Positions 35,607 to 43,237 of a stretch of DNA of 64,000 nt are shown piece by piece. A program made the position numbers and the translations under genes. The stretch covers positions 4,278,001-4,342,000 of the forward strand of contig OZ242331.1 in NCBI GenBank assembly GCA_965208275.1, in the 5' to 3' direction. The notes under the pieces are model-generated. The model was not told the DNA's origin. It saw only the letters and a list, made by a program, of their open reading frames with translations, and did no database searches. The number at the start of each line of letters is the position of its first letter. The stretch's first letter is position 1. Origin of the DNA: Bin5 sp022827195. GTDB taxonomy: Bacteria > Chloroflexota > Anaerolineae > Caldilineales > Caldilineaceae.

Positions 35607-36560
35607 CTATCTCTCCATCCTGGTTGAGGCCACCTGTCTGCCGTCCAGTTCGAACGCTTCTCCAGCACCGGTCGTGCGAAAGCCCAGCGTCTCGAACAGA
35701 GCCTGTTTTTCTTCATCTTCGACGGAGACGACCGCATAGCATCGGGACGGGCGCTGCCCTGTGCAGGCGTCGATCGCGGCCTGCAGCAGCGGTTTCCATG
35801 CCGCGGTGAAGCGCGCGTGGGTGAAGCCGTCAATCTGGAAATCGCCGGCGTCATCACGGCGGGCCGTGGCCAGCCCGACGACCTTCCCTTCGGCCGTTCT
35901 GGCGGCGAACCATGCACCGCCGCCCCGCTGAATCGGCTGATAGCGCACATAGAGCCCCATACAGGATGTCTGCGTCGCGTAGCGGGTTGAGCGGCAGTTC
36001 GTGTTGGCGTCGAGCACCTGCCAGTCGTGCGGACAGAGAAGCAGCGGGATCATTGGGATCCGGTCGGCCGGCGTCGCCTCAACGATCTCTGCCGCCCCGC
36101 CGCTGAAGTAGCCCACCAGGAAGGCTTCTGGGGATTCGCCGCTGAGGATGTTGACCATCGCCTCGGCCCCCGGAAGCTTGCGCCAGCCAAGTCGGTGGTA
36201 GATGCGCGCGGCGGCCGGATTGTTGGTGCCGAGGAAGAAGGCTTCGCCGCCGCCGGCGCGAACGTCCTCAACGGCCTGGCCGCACAGCTCGGTGGCGATG
36301 CCGCGCCCGCGAAACAAAGGGTCGGTGGCGACCTCGCTGAACCCGGCCAGGGCCGGCACGCTCTTCGAATGCATGGTAAAGCAGGTGCTGGCCAGGCGCT
36401 CGCCCTCTCTGCGCATGTAGAGCGTGCTGCGGTTGTAGGCATCTTCGGCGCCGAGGAAGACCTCGCGGCCTATGTCCGGGAAGACCATTCCATAGATGGA
36501 TTCCCAGAAAGGGAGCAGCTCGTCGATCAACTCTTCGGTGATGGGGACAGGGTATCGCAC
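35607..36560 (-). CDS. GNAT family N-acetyltransferase
   Basis: 317 residues from GTG 36560, chosen because GGAGG lies 8 bases upstream; the frame could begin at 36590 without such a signal. The N-terminal half is a GNAT domain: 'SKSVPALAGFSEVATDPLFRGRGIATELCGQAVEDVRAGGGEAFFLGTNNPAAARIYHRLGWRKLPG', with the acetyl-CoA R-x-x-G-x-A loop 'RGRGIA'. The C-terminal half looks like a second, degenerate GNAT fold ('RCYAVVSVEDEEKQALFETLGFRTTG'). Substrate unknown. It lies just downstream of the GH116 gene on the same strand. Confidence 0.8.
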   Translation of the reverse strand: MRYPVPITEELIDELLPFWESIYGMVFPDIGREVFLGAEDAYNRSTLYMRREGERLASTCFTMHSKSVPALAGFSEVATDPLFRGRGIATELCGQAVEDVRAGGGEAFFLGTNNPAAARIYHRLGWRKLPGAEAMVNILSGESPEAFLVGYFSGGAAEIVEATPADRIPMIPLLLCPHDWQVLDANTNCRSTRYATQTSCMGLYVRYQPIQRGGGAWFAARTAEGKVVGLATARRDDAGDFQIDGFTHARFTAAWKPLLQAAIDACTGQRPSRCYAVVSVEDEEKQALFETLGFRTTGAGEAFELDGRQVASTRMER

Positions 36561-36599
36561 TGGATTCACCTCCGTGGCATCCTGCTTCACAGGCTGAAT

Positions 36600-36662
36600 G
36601 GAAAATAGCGAAGACCTCTCGCCACCAAAAAACCAGAAACTGAAAACTGGAAACTACACTCA
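36600..36662. repeat. intergenic family A repeat
   Basis: The gap between the GNAT and GH116 genes contains CCACCAAAAAACCAGAAACTG and AAAACTGGAAACTACACTC. Read on the other strand this is the left-end form GTTTTCAGTTTCTGGTTTTTTGG seen near 54890. It reaches the stop codon region of the GH116 gene. Confidence 0.5.
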
Positions 36663-39068
36663 CCTTCCCGCCGCGATGACGCGTTCCACCAAGCCGCCCG
36701 CCTGCATCGGGCCGGTCAGGTCTTGGTCTTGGAGGGCGGCTGGGACGGCCCAGAGCATCATGTTCTGGTAGTAGTCGGCGCCGAAGGCGCGCTGGCCGGT
36801 GTCGGCGTCGCCGCGCACGGTGTTGGGCGCGTCCCAGGTATATCCCCAGCGGCAGGTGATGTTGTGCAGGCAACGCTGCAGCAGGTCGCGGCCGAACTCC
36901 TGCTGCCCGTTGTACATGAAGGTCATCGCCAGCATGTAGAGCTCGGGCGGGAAGTAGCTGAACGTGCCGTAGCCGCCGACCTTGGCCGGGCCGCCGTCGG
37001 GGGTGGCGTAGTTGACCGCGCCCGACTGGCTGAGCGCGCAGTTGGTCGCGGCGAGCGTTTGCAGCGTTTTCTCGACACGTGGCGGCGGGAAGACGCCGCC
37101 GACGCCGTGCCAGTCGGTCACCCACTGCCCGTCCAGCTGGTAGCCGAAGACCAGGTCGGACTTTTGGCCCGTTTCCGGTTCGTTGAAGTTGAGATAGTAA
37201 TCGCCGGCCCACAGATGCTCCTCGAGGGCCTGCGCGCCGGCTGCCAGCCAGCTGTCGCAGCGGGCGAGATAGGCGTCGTCCTTCATGGCCGCGGCCATGC
37301 GCCGCATGATCTGCACCTGCGCCATACGCACGCCGCCGGCATGGGTGACATAGCCCTTCCAGCCGGGTTCGGGCGCCTCGAACCATTCGGTGTCGCCGAG
37401 GCCGTGCGAATCGGTGCCGGGCGCCGGCATCGCCATCACCTGGGACGGGCCGTAGGCAGGGCGCAGGTTCATCGAGAAGTCGTTGCAGCGCTTGAGCGAA
37501 TCCCAGAACTCGGCCAGGACGGCGTCGTCGCCCGAGGCCTGCCAGTAGCGGTCGAACATAATGACATAGCAGGCGCCGTTGAGGACGGTCTGGTAGCCGA
37601 CGTCGGGCGCGCTGAGGCCGTAGCCGGGGCGGTTGGCCTCGTTCGTGGCGGTGATGCCGCCGAAGATCCACGGCGGGCGTCCGTCGGGAAACTGGTAAGC
37701 CTTGTAGCCGCGCAGCGTGGAGAGCGCGGCCTCCGGGAAGAAGTAGACGAGGGGGATGTTGCCGTAGAAGCTGCAGGGCAGACACTCGATCTGCGGGCAG
37801 CCGCGCGGGCATTCGTTCAGCCCGAAGAGGCCGTCCTCGGGCGCGCACCAGTCGCCGAGCGGCGGCTGCGCCTGGCCCCAGATGCTGCACTCCGGCACAA
37901 GGTGCAGGTTGTTGATCAGGGCGTCGGCGAGCCAGCCGGGCAGCTCGGGCGCGTTATAGAGAGCCTCTTGCCAGGCGATGACGCGTTGCAGCAGCGTCTC
38001 GTGGTTCCCGGCCAGGAAGCTGGCGGTGGAGAGGGCGTCGGGGTAGTGGCGCGCGTACATGTGGGTGAAGAGCGGGGTCTCCTCGTGGGCGGGGCTGCCG
38101 CCGGCGCGCCAGTGGGGCGCGTGCCAGGCGAGGACGACGCGCACGGTCTGCGCTGCGCCGGGCGCGAGGTCGAAGGGAATGGCGAGCGCTGCGCCGCTGT
38201 CATCCTCTGAAGGGGTCGGCAGCCGGTCGCCGATGCGGCTCCAGGCCTCCTTGTCGGCGTTGAGCGCGCCACCGTGTTGCATAGGTGCGCCTGCATCGAG
38301 CGCGGCCAGCACATATTCCATCTCCCAGGCGTCGCCGCGGCTGTTGCTGCGCACCCGGACGCCGCTGAACGGGCCGGACAACGATTCGCGCTGCACGCCC
38401 TTGCCGGCCGCGGCGTCGTGCGGGTTGAAACCGGGAAAGTTGAAGACGAGATTGCCGCTGTGGGCGGCGCTGCCGGGGTTTCGCAGGTGGATTTCGAAGA
38501 CCGCGCCGGGCGTCATCGAGACGGCTGTATCGCCGGGAATAAAGGGCGACCAGGCGCGCAGGCCGACAGTGACGGGCGCGTCGTTGTTGAACTCCATGTC
38601 GAGGATCGGATAGTGGCCCCAGTAGTCGATCGAGTCGGCGATGGGCGCGCCGGCGAGGCCGGTCTCGTCAAAGAGGGGGGCATAGTCGGTGGGCGGGAAG
38701 GTGACGGCGCTCTGGGCCGGCTGGGGCGTGTCGCGCTTACCCAGTGTGTCGGAGACCAGGACCCAGGCGCGATCCGTGCCACCTTCGTCGCGGCAGGCGA
38801 GGCCGAGCATGGGCAGGTTGAGCAGCGCGCGCGGCTCGACCAGGTGGTTGAAGATAGTGTTGTAGCCGAACATGCCGTTGGGCTCGATGTCGATGCAGCC
38901 GGTGTCGAGTCCGCCCAGGGGCATACCGCAGGTGGGGCGCGGCTCGCCGCGGTAGATGACGCCGGTGACCGGCTGCGAATAGCCGGCCGCTTCGAAGGTG
39001 CGCCAGCGGGCATGGAGCAGGTGGGGTGGGAAGAGGCGGCCGGACGGTGCATGGGAAGCGGGGCTCAT
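36660..39068 (-). CDS. GH116/DUF608 family glycoside hydrolase (GBA2-like)
   Basis: An 802-residue protein. The N-terminal beta-sandwich begins with 'RPTCGMPLGGLDTGCIDIEPNGMFGYNTIFNH', the recognisable G-G-x-x-T-G start of GBA2-like N-terminal domains. The C-terminal half is an alpha/alpha barrel of the DUF608 type, including 'DGQWVTDWHGVGGVFPPPRVEKTLQTL' and 'GYTWDAPNTVRGDADTGQRAFGADYYQNMMLWAVPAAL'. GH116 enzymes hydrolyse beta-glucosides, beta-xylosides or N-acetylglucosaminides. There is no signal peptide, so it acts in the cytoplasm on imported glycosides. The IclR gene lies 47 bp upstream on the same strand. Exact specificity is unknown. Confidence 0.75.
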   Translation of the reverse strand: MSPASHAPSGRLFPPHLLHARWRTFEAAGYSQPVTGVIYRGEPRPTCGMPLGGLDTGCIDIEPNGMFGYNTIFNHLVEPRALLNLPMLGLACRDEGGTDRAWVLVSDTLGKRDTPQPAQSAVTFPPTDYAPLFDETGLAGAPIADSIDYWGHYPILDMEFNNDAPVTVGLRAWSPFIPGDTAVSMTPGAVFEIHLRNPGSAAHSGNLVFNFPGFNPHDAAAGKGVQRESLSGPFSGVRVRSNSRGDAWEMEYVLAALDAGAPMQHGGALNADKEAWSRIGDRLPTPSEDDSGAALAIPFDLAPGAAQTVRVVLAWHAPHWRAGGSPAHEETPLFTHMYARHYPDALSTASFLAGNHETLLQRVIAWQEALYNAPELPGWLADALINNLHLVPECSIWGQAQPPLGDWCAPEDGLFGLNECPRGCPQIECLPCSFYGNIPLVYFFPEAALSTLRGYKAYQFPDGRPPWIFGGITATNEANRPGYGLSAPDVGYQTVLNGACYVIMFDRYWQASGDDAVLAEFWDSLKRCNDFSMNLRPAYGPSQVMAMPAPGTDSHGLGDTEWFEAPEPGWKGYVTHAGGVRMAQVQIMRRMAAAMKDDAYLARCDSWLAAGAQALEEHLWAGDYYLNFNEPETGQKSDLVFGYQLDGQWVTDWHGVGGVFPPPRVEKTLQTLAATNCALSQSGAVNYATPDGGPAKVGGYGTFSYFPPELYMLAMTFMYNGQQEFGRDLLQRCLHNITCRWGYTWDAPNTVRGDADTGQRAFGADYYQNMMLWAVPAALQDQDLTGPMQAGGLVERVIAAGR

Positions 39069-39115
39069 CTGTATCTCCTCGGCAGCATGGATAGCAGTTG
39101 GGATAGTTGGAAGGG

Positions 39116-39898
39116 TCAGCGGTCGGGCTCGGGCGCGCCGAGGTCGGCGGACAGCTGCGCGGCGGCCTGCATGACGATCCCGGCGAAATCAGGCAGCTGC
39201 TTCCGGGTGATGCGGGTGGCCGGCCCGGAGATGCCGAGGGCGGCGATCACCTGGCGGCTGTGGTCATGGATGGGCGCGGCGATGCAGCGTACGCCGGCGA
39301 AGGTCTCCTCGTCATCGACCGCGTAGCCGTCGGCGCGCACCGTGTCCAGGTGGCGTTTGAGCTGGTCCGGTTCGGTGATCGTCTTGGCGGTGAAGCCGGT
39401 CAGCGGTGCCGAGGCGAGCCACTCGGAAGTGGCTGCGTCGGGCTGCGCGGCGAGCAGCACCTTGCCGAGCGCGGAGCAGTGCAGCGGGCGGCTGGTGCCG
39501 AGGGCGAAGTTGACGCTGAGCGCGGCCTGGCCCGGCTTGTGTGCGATGTAGATGACGTTATTGGCCTGGCGCACACCGAGGTTGGCGGTCTCGCCGCTCT
39601 TGTCGCGCAGCCGGGTGAGGAACTCTCCGGCAACGTCGGGCCAGTCCAACAGGTTCGCGACTTTGCTGTAGAGCTGGAAAAACTTGGTTGGGTTGGAGGT
39701 GAACGCGCGCGTGCGCGCGTCCTGCAGCAGGTAGCCTTTTGCGGTCAGGGTATAGAGTAGGCGGTAGGCGGTGCTGCGGTCGATGCCGAGCGCCTCGGCC
39801 ACGTCGACGGGGCGGACGTTTCCTTCGAGCGCCATTTCGAGCGCCGCGAGCCCGCGTTCGAGCGATTGGACCAGCTGTTGGCCGCGTTTCGGTTGCAT
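39116..39898 (-). CDS. IclR family transcriptional regulator
   Basis: 260 residues from ATG 39898, with GAGGGA upstream. The N-terminal winged helix-turn-helix is 'LVQSLERGLAALEMALEGNVRPVDVAEALGIDRSTAYRLLYTLTAKGYLLQ'. The C-terminal effector-binding GAF-like domain shows 'LHCSALGKVLLAA' and 'GYAVDDEETFAGVRCIAAPIHD', both classic IclR signatures. A palindrome 38-57 bp upstream of the start is the likely operator. It probably controls its own operon with the GH116 gene, perhaps with the divergent Gfo/Idh gene, in response to a sugar-derived ligand. Confidence 0.92.
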   Translation of the reverse strand: MQPKRGQQLVQSLERGLAALEMALEGNVRPVDVAEALGIDRSTAYRLLYTLTAKGYLLQDARTRAFTSNPTKFFQLYSKVANLLDWPDVAGEFLTRLRDKSGETANLGVRQANNVIYIAHKPGQAALSVNFALGTSRPLHCSALGKVLLAAQPDAATSEWLASAPLTGFTAKTITEPDQLKRHLDTVRADGYAVDDEETFAGVRCIAAPIHDHSRQVIAALGISGPATRITRKQLPDFAGIVMQAAAQLSADLGAPEPDR

Positions 39899-39935
39899 TA
39901 TCTCCCTCAATCGTTGCGCTATTCGCACATGATCA

Positions 39936-39955
39936 CCATTTTGTATACCAAATGG
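39936..39955 (-). promoter_or_regulatory. palindromic operator for the IclR regulator
   Basis: CCATTTTGTATACCAAATGG is a 20-bp palindrome with one mismatched pair per arm (T/G). IclR proteins bind such short AT-centred palindromes as dimers of dimers. It lies between the divergent IclR and Gfo/Idh genes, close to the IclR start. Confidence 0.7.
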
Positions 39956-40008
39956 GTTGTGCTGTCAATCGTGGAGTCTAGGCAGCGAAGAGCGGGCGGG
40001 GCTGAACG

Positions 40009-40174
40009 GGGTAGGAAGTTTTCGGTTCCTGGTGGGCGTTCGCCCTGCAATCACGAACTTGCAAAGGATGCGTTCACGGCGTTATCGTGACCGGAGAAAT
40101 GGTTGCAAAGTAGCATCGTAGTTCGCAAGCAGCAGTTACTAACAACGCAAAACTAACCACTAAAAACTGCAGTT
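40009..40174. repeat. intergenic family A element
   Basis: About 166 bp. The left end is GAAGTTTTCGGTTCCTGGTG with a GGGCGTTCGCCC palindrome. The right end is CAAAACTAACCACTAAAAAC, followed by TGCAGTT and the ATG at 40175. The arrangement and size match the element at 30966-31127. The ATG has no Shine-Dalgarno. Confidence 0.5.
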
Positions 40175-41179
40175 ATGCTTCGTATTGGACTGATCGGCTG
40201 TGGCGGGATGGGGCAGGCCCACCGGTCCGTGTTCGGGAAGTTGCAGGGCCGCGCCCGCTTTGCCGCGGCGGTCGATCCAATTCTGCCGCGCGCGCAGGCC
40301 GTCGCCGACCTGATGGGCTGCGACACGGTCGCGACCGACTACCGGCAGGTCCTCAATGATATCGACGCGGCCATCGTCGCCGTGCCCCACCACCTGCATC
40401 ATCCGATTGGAATGGCGCTGCTGCGCCGCGGCAAACATCTGCTGATGGAGAAGCCGCTGGCCAATACGGAGGAGGAGTGCCTGGCGCTGATCGACGCGGC
40501 CGAGCGCGCCGGCCTGATGCTGATGGTCGCCTACTGCATGCGGTTTCACCCGATTGTGGTCGAGATGGAGCGGCTGATCAAGGCCAGGACCTACGGCGAA
40601 CTGTTCCAGCTATCGATCTGGACCGAGCAGCATACGCAGGGCGAGCCGGGCAGCTGGATGCACCGCAAGGAGACGCTGGGCGGCGGGCAGCTGTTCAGCC
40701 ACGGCTGCCACTACATCGACATCCTGCTGGCCTGGATGGGGCAGCCGGTGAGCGGCACGCATACCGGCACCAACTTCGGCACGCCGTGGATGGAGGGCGA
40801 GGGGACGTCCAACGTCTCGCTCAAGTTTGCCAATGGCGCGTTGGGTTACCATTTCGGCACCTGGGGCGCCAGGGGCACGCGACTGAAGTATTCATTCCAC
40901 GCCCACTGCACCGAGGGCATGTTGGAGGGGCAGATCAGCCGGGGGCGGTTGTTGCTGCATCAGGGCGCGCTTGAAAAGGAGCAGGGTGGCGAGAAGCTGT
41001 TGCTCGAGGCGGCGGTGGGCAAGCATGTCGAGAACGAACTGCTCCACTTTGTCGACTGCCTGGAGCGTGGCCGCCGCCCGCTGACCGACGGCCGGCGCAG
41101 TCTGCGCAGCCTGCGGGTGATCTGGAAGCTGTACGAGGCGGAGGCGCGGGGCGTGGTGGCCGATCTGCGCGCGATTTGA
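40175..41179 (+). CDS. Gfo/Idh/MocA family oxidoreductase
   Basis: A 334-residue NAD(P)-dependent sugar dehydrogenase-like protein. The Rossmann start is 'RIGLIGCGGMGQAHRSVF' (G-x-G-x-x-G/A). 'LLMEKPLANTEEEC' near residue 95 contains the family's conserved E-K-P catalytic lysine. The C-terminal domain carries 'GGGQLFSHGCHYIDILLAWMG' (G-G-x-x-x-x-x-G-x-H-x-x-D). The length is normal. It is divergent from IclR and may be under its control. Substrate unknown. Confidence 0.9.
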   Translation: MLRIGLIGCGGMGQAHRSVFGKLQGRARFAAAVDPILPRAQAVADLMGCDTVATDYRQVLNDIDAAIVAVPHHLHHPIGMALLRRGKHLLMEKPLANTEEECLALIDAAERAGLMLMVAYCMRFHPIVVEMERLIKARTYGELFQLSIWTEQHTQGEPGSWMHRKETLGGGQLFSHGCHYIDILLAWMGQPVSGTHTGTNFGTPWMEGEGTSNVSLKFANGALGYHFGTWGARGTRLKYSFHAHCTEGMLEGQISRGRLLLHQGALEKEQGGEKLLLEAAVGKHVENELLHFVDCLERGRRPLTDGRRSLRSLRVIWKLYEAEARGVVADLRAI

Positions 41180-41488
41180 ACTGCGGTGGTCAGTTGCCGG
41201 TGGCCGGTGGCCAGTTCTCGTCATCGGTCCGGCGCGGGCGTTGCTACAGGGAGGGCCCGGAGGCGATGGCGCATGCCATGTCGTCGGTTACCGCACTCGC
41301 AGCGGCTTCATCGCCCGGCTCGAATCCAACCCGGCAGGCGCTGACGGACCGCGCTCGATTCTGACCGGCATGATCATCCCCGCGGCCGCGTTCGGTTCGA
41401 TGTCGACCGGCCCAGCGCCATCGATGTGTGCGAGGCAAAAAGGCCCTCGTTCCTCTCGATTCTTTCCTCTCTATGAAGGAGATCCCTT
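41180..41488 (+). other. gap with family B repeat (41186-41222), otherwise empty
   Basis: Words GGTGGTCAGTTGCCGG, TGGCCGGTGGCCAGTT follow the stop of the upstream gene. The rest of the 309 bp shows no gene; a GAAGGAG Shine-Dalgarno precedes the next ATG. Confidence 0.5.
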
Positions 41489-42589
41489 ATGCGCACATAT
41501 CGTGTTGGCATTGTCGGGCTCCGTCGCGGTCTTGACCCGGCGTGCATCTTCGAGCTTATGCCGGACTGCGATGTGGCCGCCGGCTGTGATATCGATGCGG
41601 GCGCGCTGGAACGGTTCGGTGCGCGCTTCCCACAGGCCAGCTTGCATACCGCTTATGACGAGATGCTGGCGCAGGGGCTGGACATCGTCTTCGTGGCCTC
41701 GCCGGTTCCGCTGCACTGCCAGCATACGGTGGCCGCGCTTGAGGCCGGTTGCCACGTGCTGCAGGAGGTCACGCTTGCGAGTTCGTTGGACGAATGCCGC
41801 GATCTGCTGGCAGTGGTGGAGGCGCACCCGCGCCAGAAGTTCATGCTGGCGGAGAACTGCTGCTATTGGGCCCATACACTGAGCTGGCGAGAGATGTGGC
41901 GCGCCGGTCTGCTGGGCGGCTTCATGTATGCCGAGGCGGAGTACATTCACGATACGCGCCATCTGCTGCGTAATCCTGACGGCTCACTGGCGTGGCGCGC
42001 GTCGATGCCGGCCATCCACTACTGTACGCACAGTCTCGGGCCGCTGCTCAAGGTGACAGGCGAGCGCTGCGTGGCGGTCAGCGGCATGCGCGTCGCCGGC
42101 GGTAGCGAGGCGCTGCCGGGCCGCGCCAGGTCCGGTGTGGAGGTGGCGATTTTGCAGACGGCGAGCGGCGGCGTGATCAAGATCCTGGTCGCGTTCGGGA
42201 TCACGCGCGAGCCGATGTTCCACTACTATTCGATCTACGGCACGAAGGGCGTGCTGGAGACCTCGCGGCCGCCGGTCAGCCCGCTGCAGACGAACGCCTG
42301 GCTGGACTCGGTGCCGCATCTGCGCAACATGATCGAAATACCGGTCACCGAGAACGTGACCGACGCGCCGGCCGAAGCGGTGCAGGGCGGCCACGGCACC
42401 GCGGAGTACTCGATGATCGAGGCGTTTATGTCCTGCATTCGCGACGACACGCGGCCGCCGCTGGACATCCACGCCGCGCTGCAGATGGCGCTGCCCGGCC
42501 TGTGCGCGCATCAGAGCGCGCTGCAAGGCGGGCAGATGGTGGAGATACCGGACTGGGGGGGGTTGAGGAGGGAATTCTGCTTGCATTGA
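41489..42589 (+). CDS. Gfo/Idh/MocA family oxidoreductase
   Basis: 366 residues. The Rossmann start is 'RVGIVGLRRGLDPACIFELMPDCDVAAGCDID'; the usual G-x-G-x-x-G is degenerate (G-L-R-R-G), so cofactor binding may be altered. In place of E-K-P the sequence has 'CHVLQEVTLASSLDEC' (E-V-T), so the catalytic lysine is missing. The C-terminal region has 'YIHDTRHLLRNPDGSLAWRASMPAIHYCTHSLGPLLKVTG' with the family's His/Asp region changed. Members with these changes occur in sugar clusters with unknown activity. Same strand as the previous Gfo/Idh gene. Confidence 0.75.
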   Translation: MRTYRVGIVGLRRGLDPACIFELMPDCDVAAGCDIDAGALERFGARFPQASLHTAYDEMLAQGLDIVFVASPVPLHCQHTVAALEAGCHVLQEVTLASSLDECRDLLAVVEAHPRQKFMLAENCCYWAHTLSWREMWRAGLLGGFMYAEAEYIHDTRHLLRNPDGSLAWRASMPAIHYCTHSLGPLLKVTGERCVAVSGMRVAGGSEALPGRARSGVEVAILQTASGGVIKILVAFGITREPMFHYYSIYGTKGVLETSRPPVSPLQTNAWLDSVPHLRNMIEIPVTENVTDAPAEAVQGGHGTAEYSMIEAFMSCIRDDTRPPLDIHAALQMALPGLCAHQSALQGGQMVEIPDWGGLRREFCLH

Positions 42590-42651
42590 AAGTTTCTCTC
42601 TTCGGTTCTGCTGGCCAAATTGGCGCCACGAAGAGGGCAGGTCGGATGGTG

Positions 42652-42657
42652 TATAAT
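42652..42657 (+). promoter_or_regulatory. candidate -10 of the 42701-46279 island
   Basis: A consensus TATAAT lies 43 bp before the ATG at 42701. No convincing -35 is visible 16-18 bp upstream. Confidence 0.35.
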
Positions 42658-42700
42658 AGGTTGGACAGATCCCGGTTAGGAAGAAGAGTCCCCCGAAATT

Positions 42701-43222
42701 ATGACTGAGAAACCGCAGCAAACGCCTGTAGGTAGCACTTCTCTAGCGCCAGTTCACTTAACATCTGCACAAGAGGAGTTATGTCGGCGTTTGGATGAAT
42801 TGTACGATCCCTACAAGCCTGATGTGAAGCCACCTTCCGAAATGTTTCGGGGAGCAATTTTTGCAAGCAGAGCAGAGTGTCGGAACAACCCTGACTGGAT
42901 TGCTCAAGCCGCGCATTCTCTGCGGGAAATTCTTTATCCTCTTTGGAGCCCTAGGCATGAAAGTGTGCCTGATAGGAAAGAAGAGGTTTTTCAAAGGTAC
43001 GGGTCCGCACTTTTTGACACACTCATAGTGGAAGTAGGCAGGGTATATGGGCGGTTAAGCAATTTGGCACATCACTATAGCGTTTCAGTTAGCAGTGAAG
43101 AGTTTGAACTCCTTTTGGCCGATTTCGAAGTATCCATGGGTCAAGCATTGACTCGGCAGCTCGATCTGCATAGGGAGATCGACCAACTGATTAGAGGTGG
43201 TCCTCCCTCAGAACTTGAGTAG
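42701..43222 (+). CDS. uncharacterised helical protein, HEPN-like candidate (island gene 1)
   Basis: 173 residues, mostly helical. 'FRGAIFASRAECRNNPDWIAQAAHSLREILYPLWS' and 'EVGRVYGRLSNLAHHYSVSVSSEEFELLLADFEVSM' are the best-conserved-looking parts. The segment 'RLSNLAH' contains R-x5-H, which fits the R-x(4-6)-H pattern of HEPN ribonucleases, but the residue after Arg is Leu rather than the usual polar one, so this is weak. There is no membrane segment. The base composition is clearly less GC-rich than the neighbours. The next gene starts 15 bp downstream, so the pair is one operon. Function is unknown; a defence or toxin role is a hypothesis. Confidence 0.6.
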   Translation: MTEKPQQTPVGSTSLAPVHLTSAQEELCRRLDELYDPYKPDVKPPSEMFRGAIFASRAECRNNPDWIAQAAHSLREILYPLWSPRHESVPDRKEEVFQRYGSALFDTLIVEVGRVYGRLSNLAHHYSVSVSSEEFELLLADFEVSMGQALTRQLDLHREIDQLIRGGPPSELE

Positions 43223-43237
43223 GCTGCCAAGGAACCA

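Noticed and set aside
36268..37890. 540-residue minus-strand frame overlapping GH116
   Set aside because: It is an alternative frame of the GH116 and GNAT genes, with extreme Arg/Pro content.
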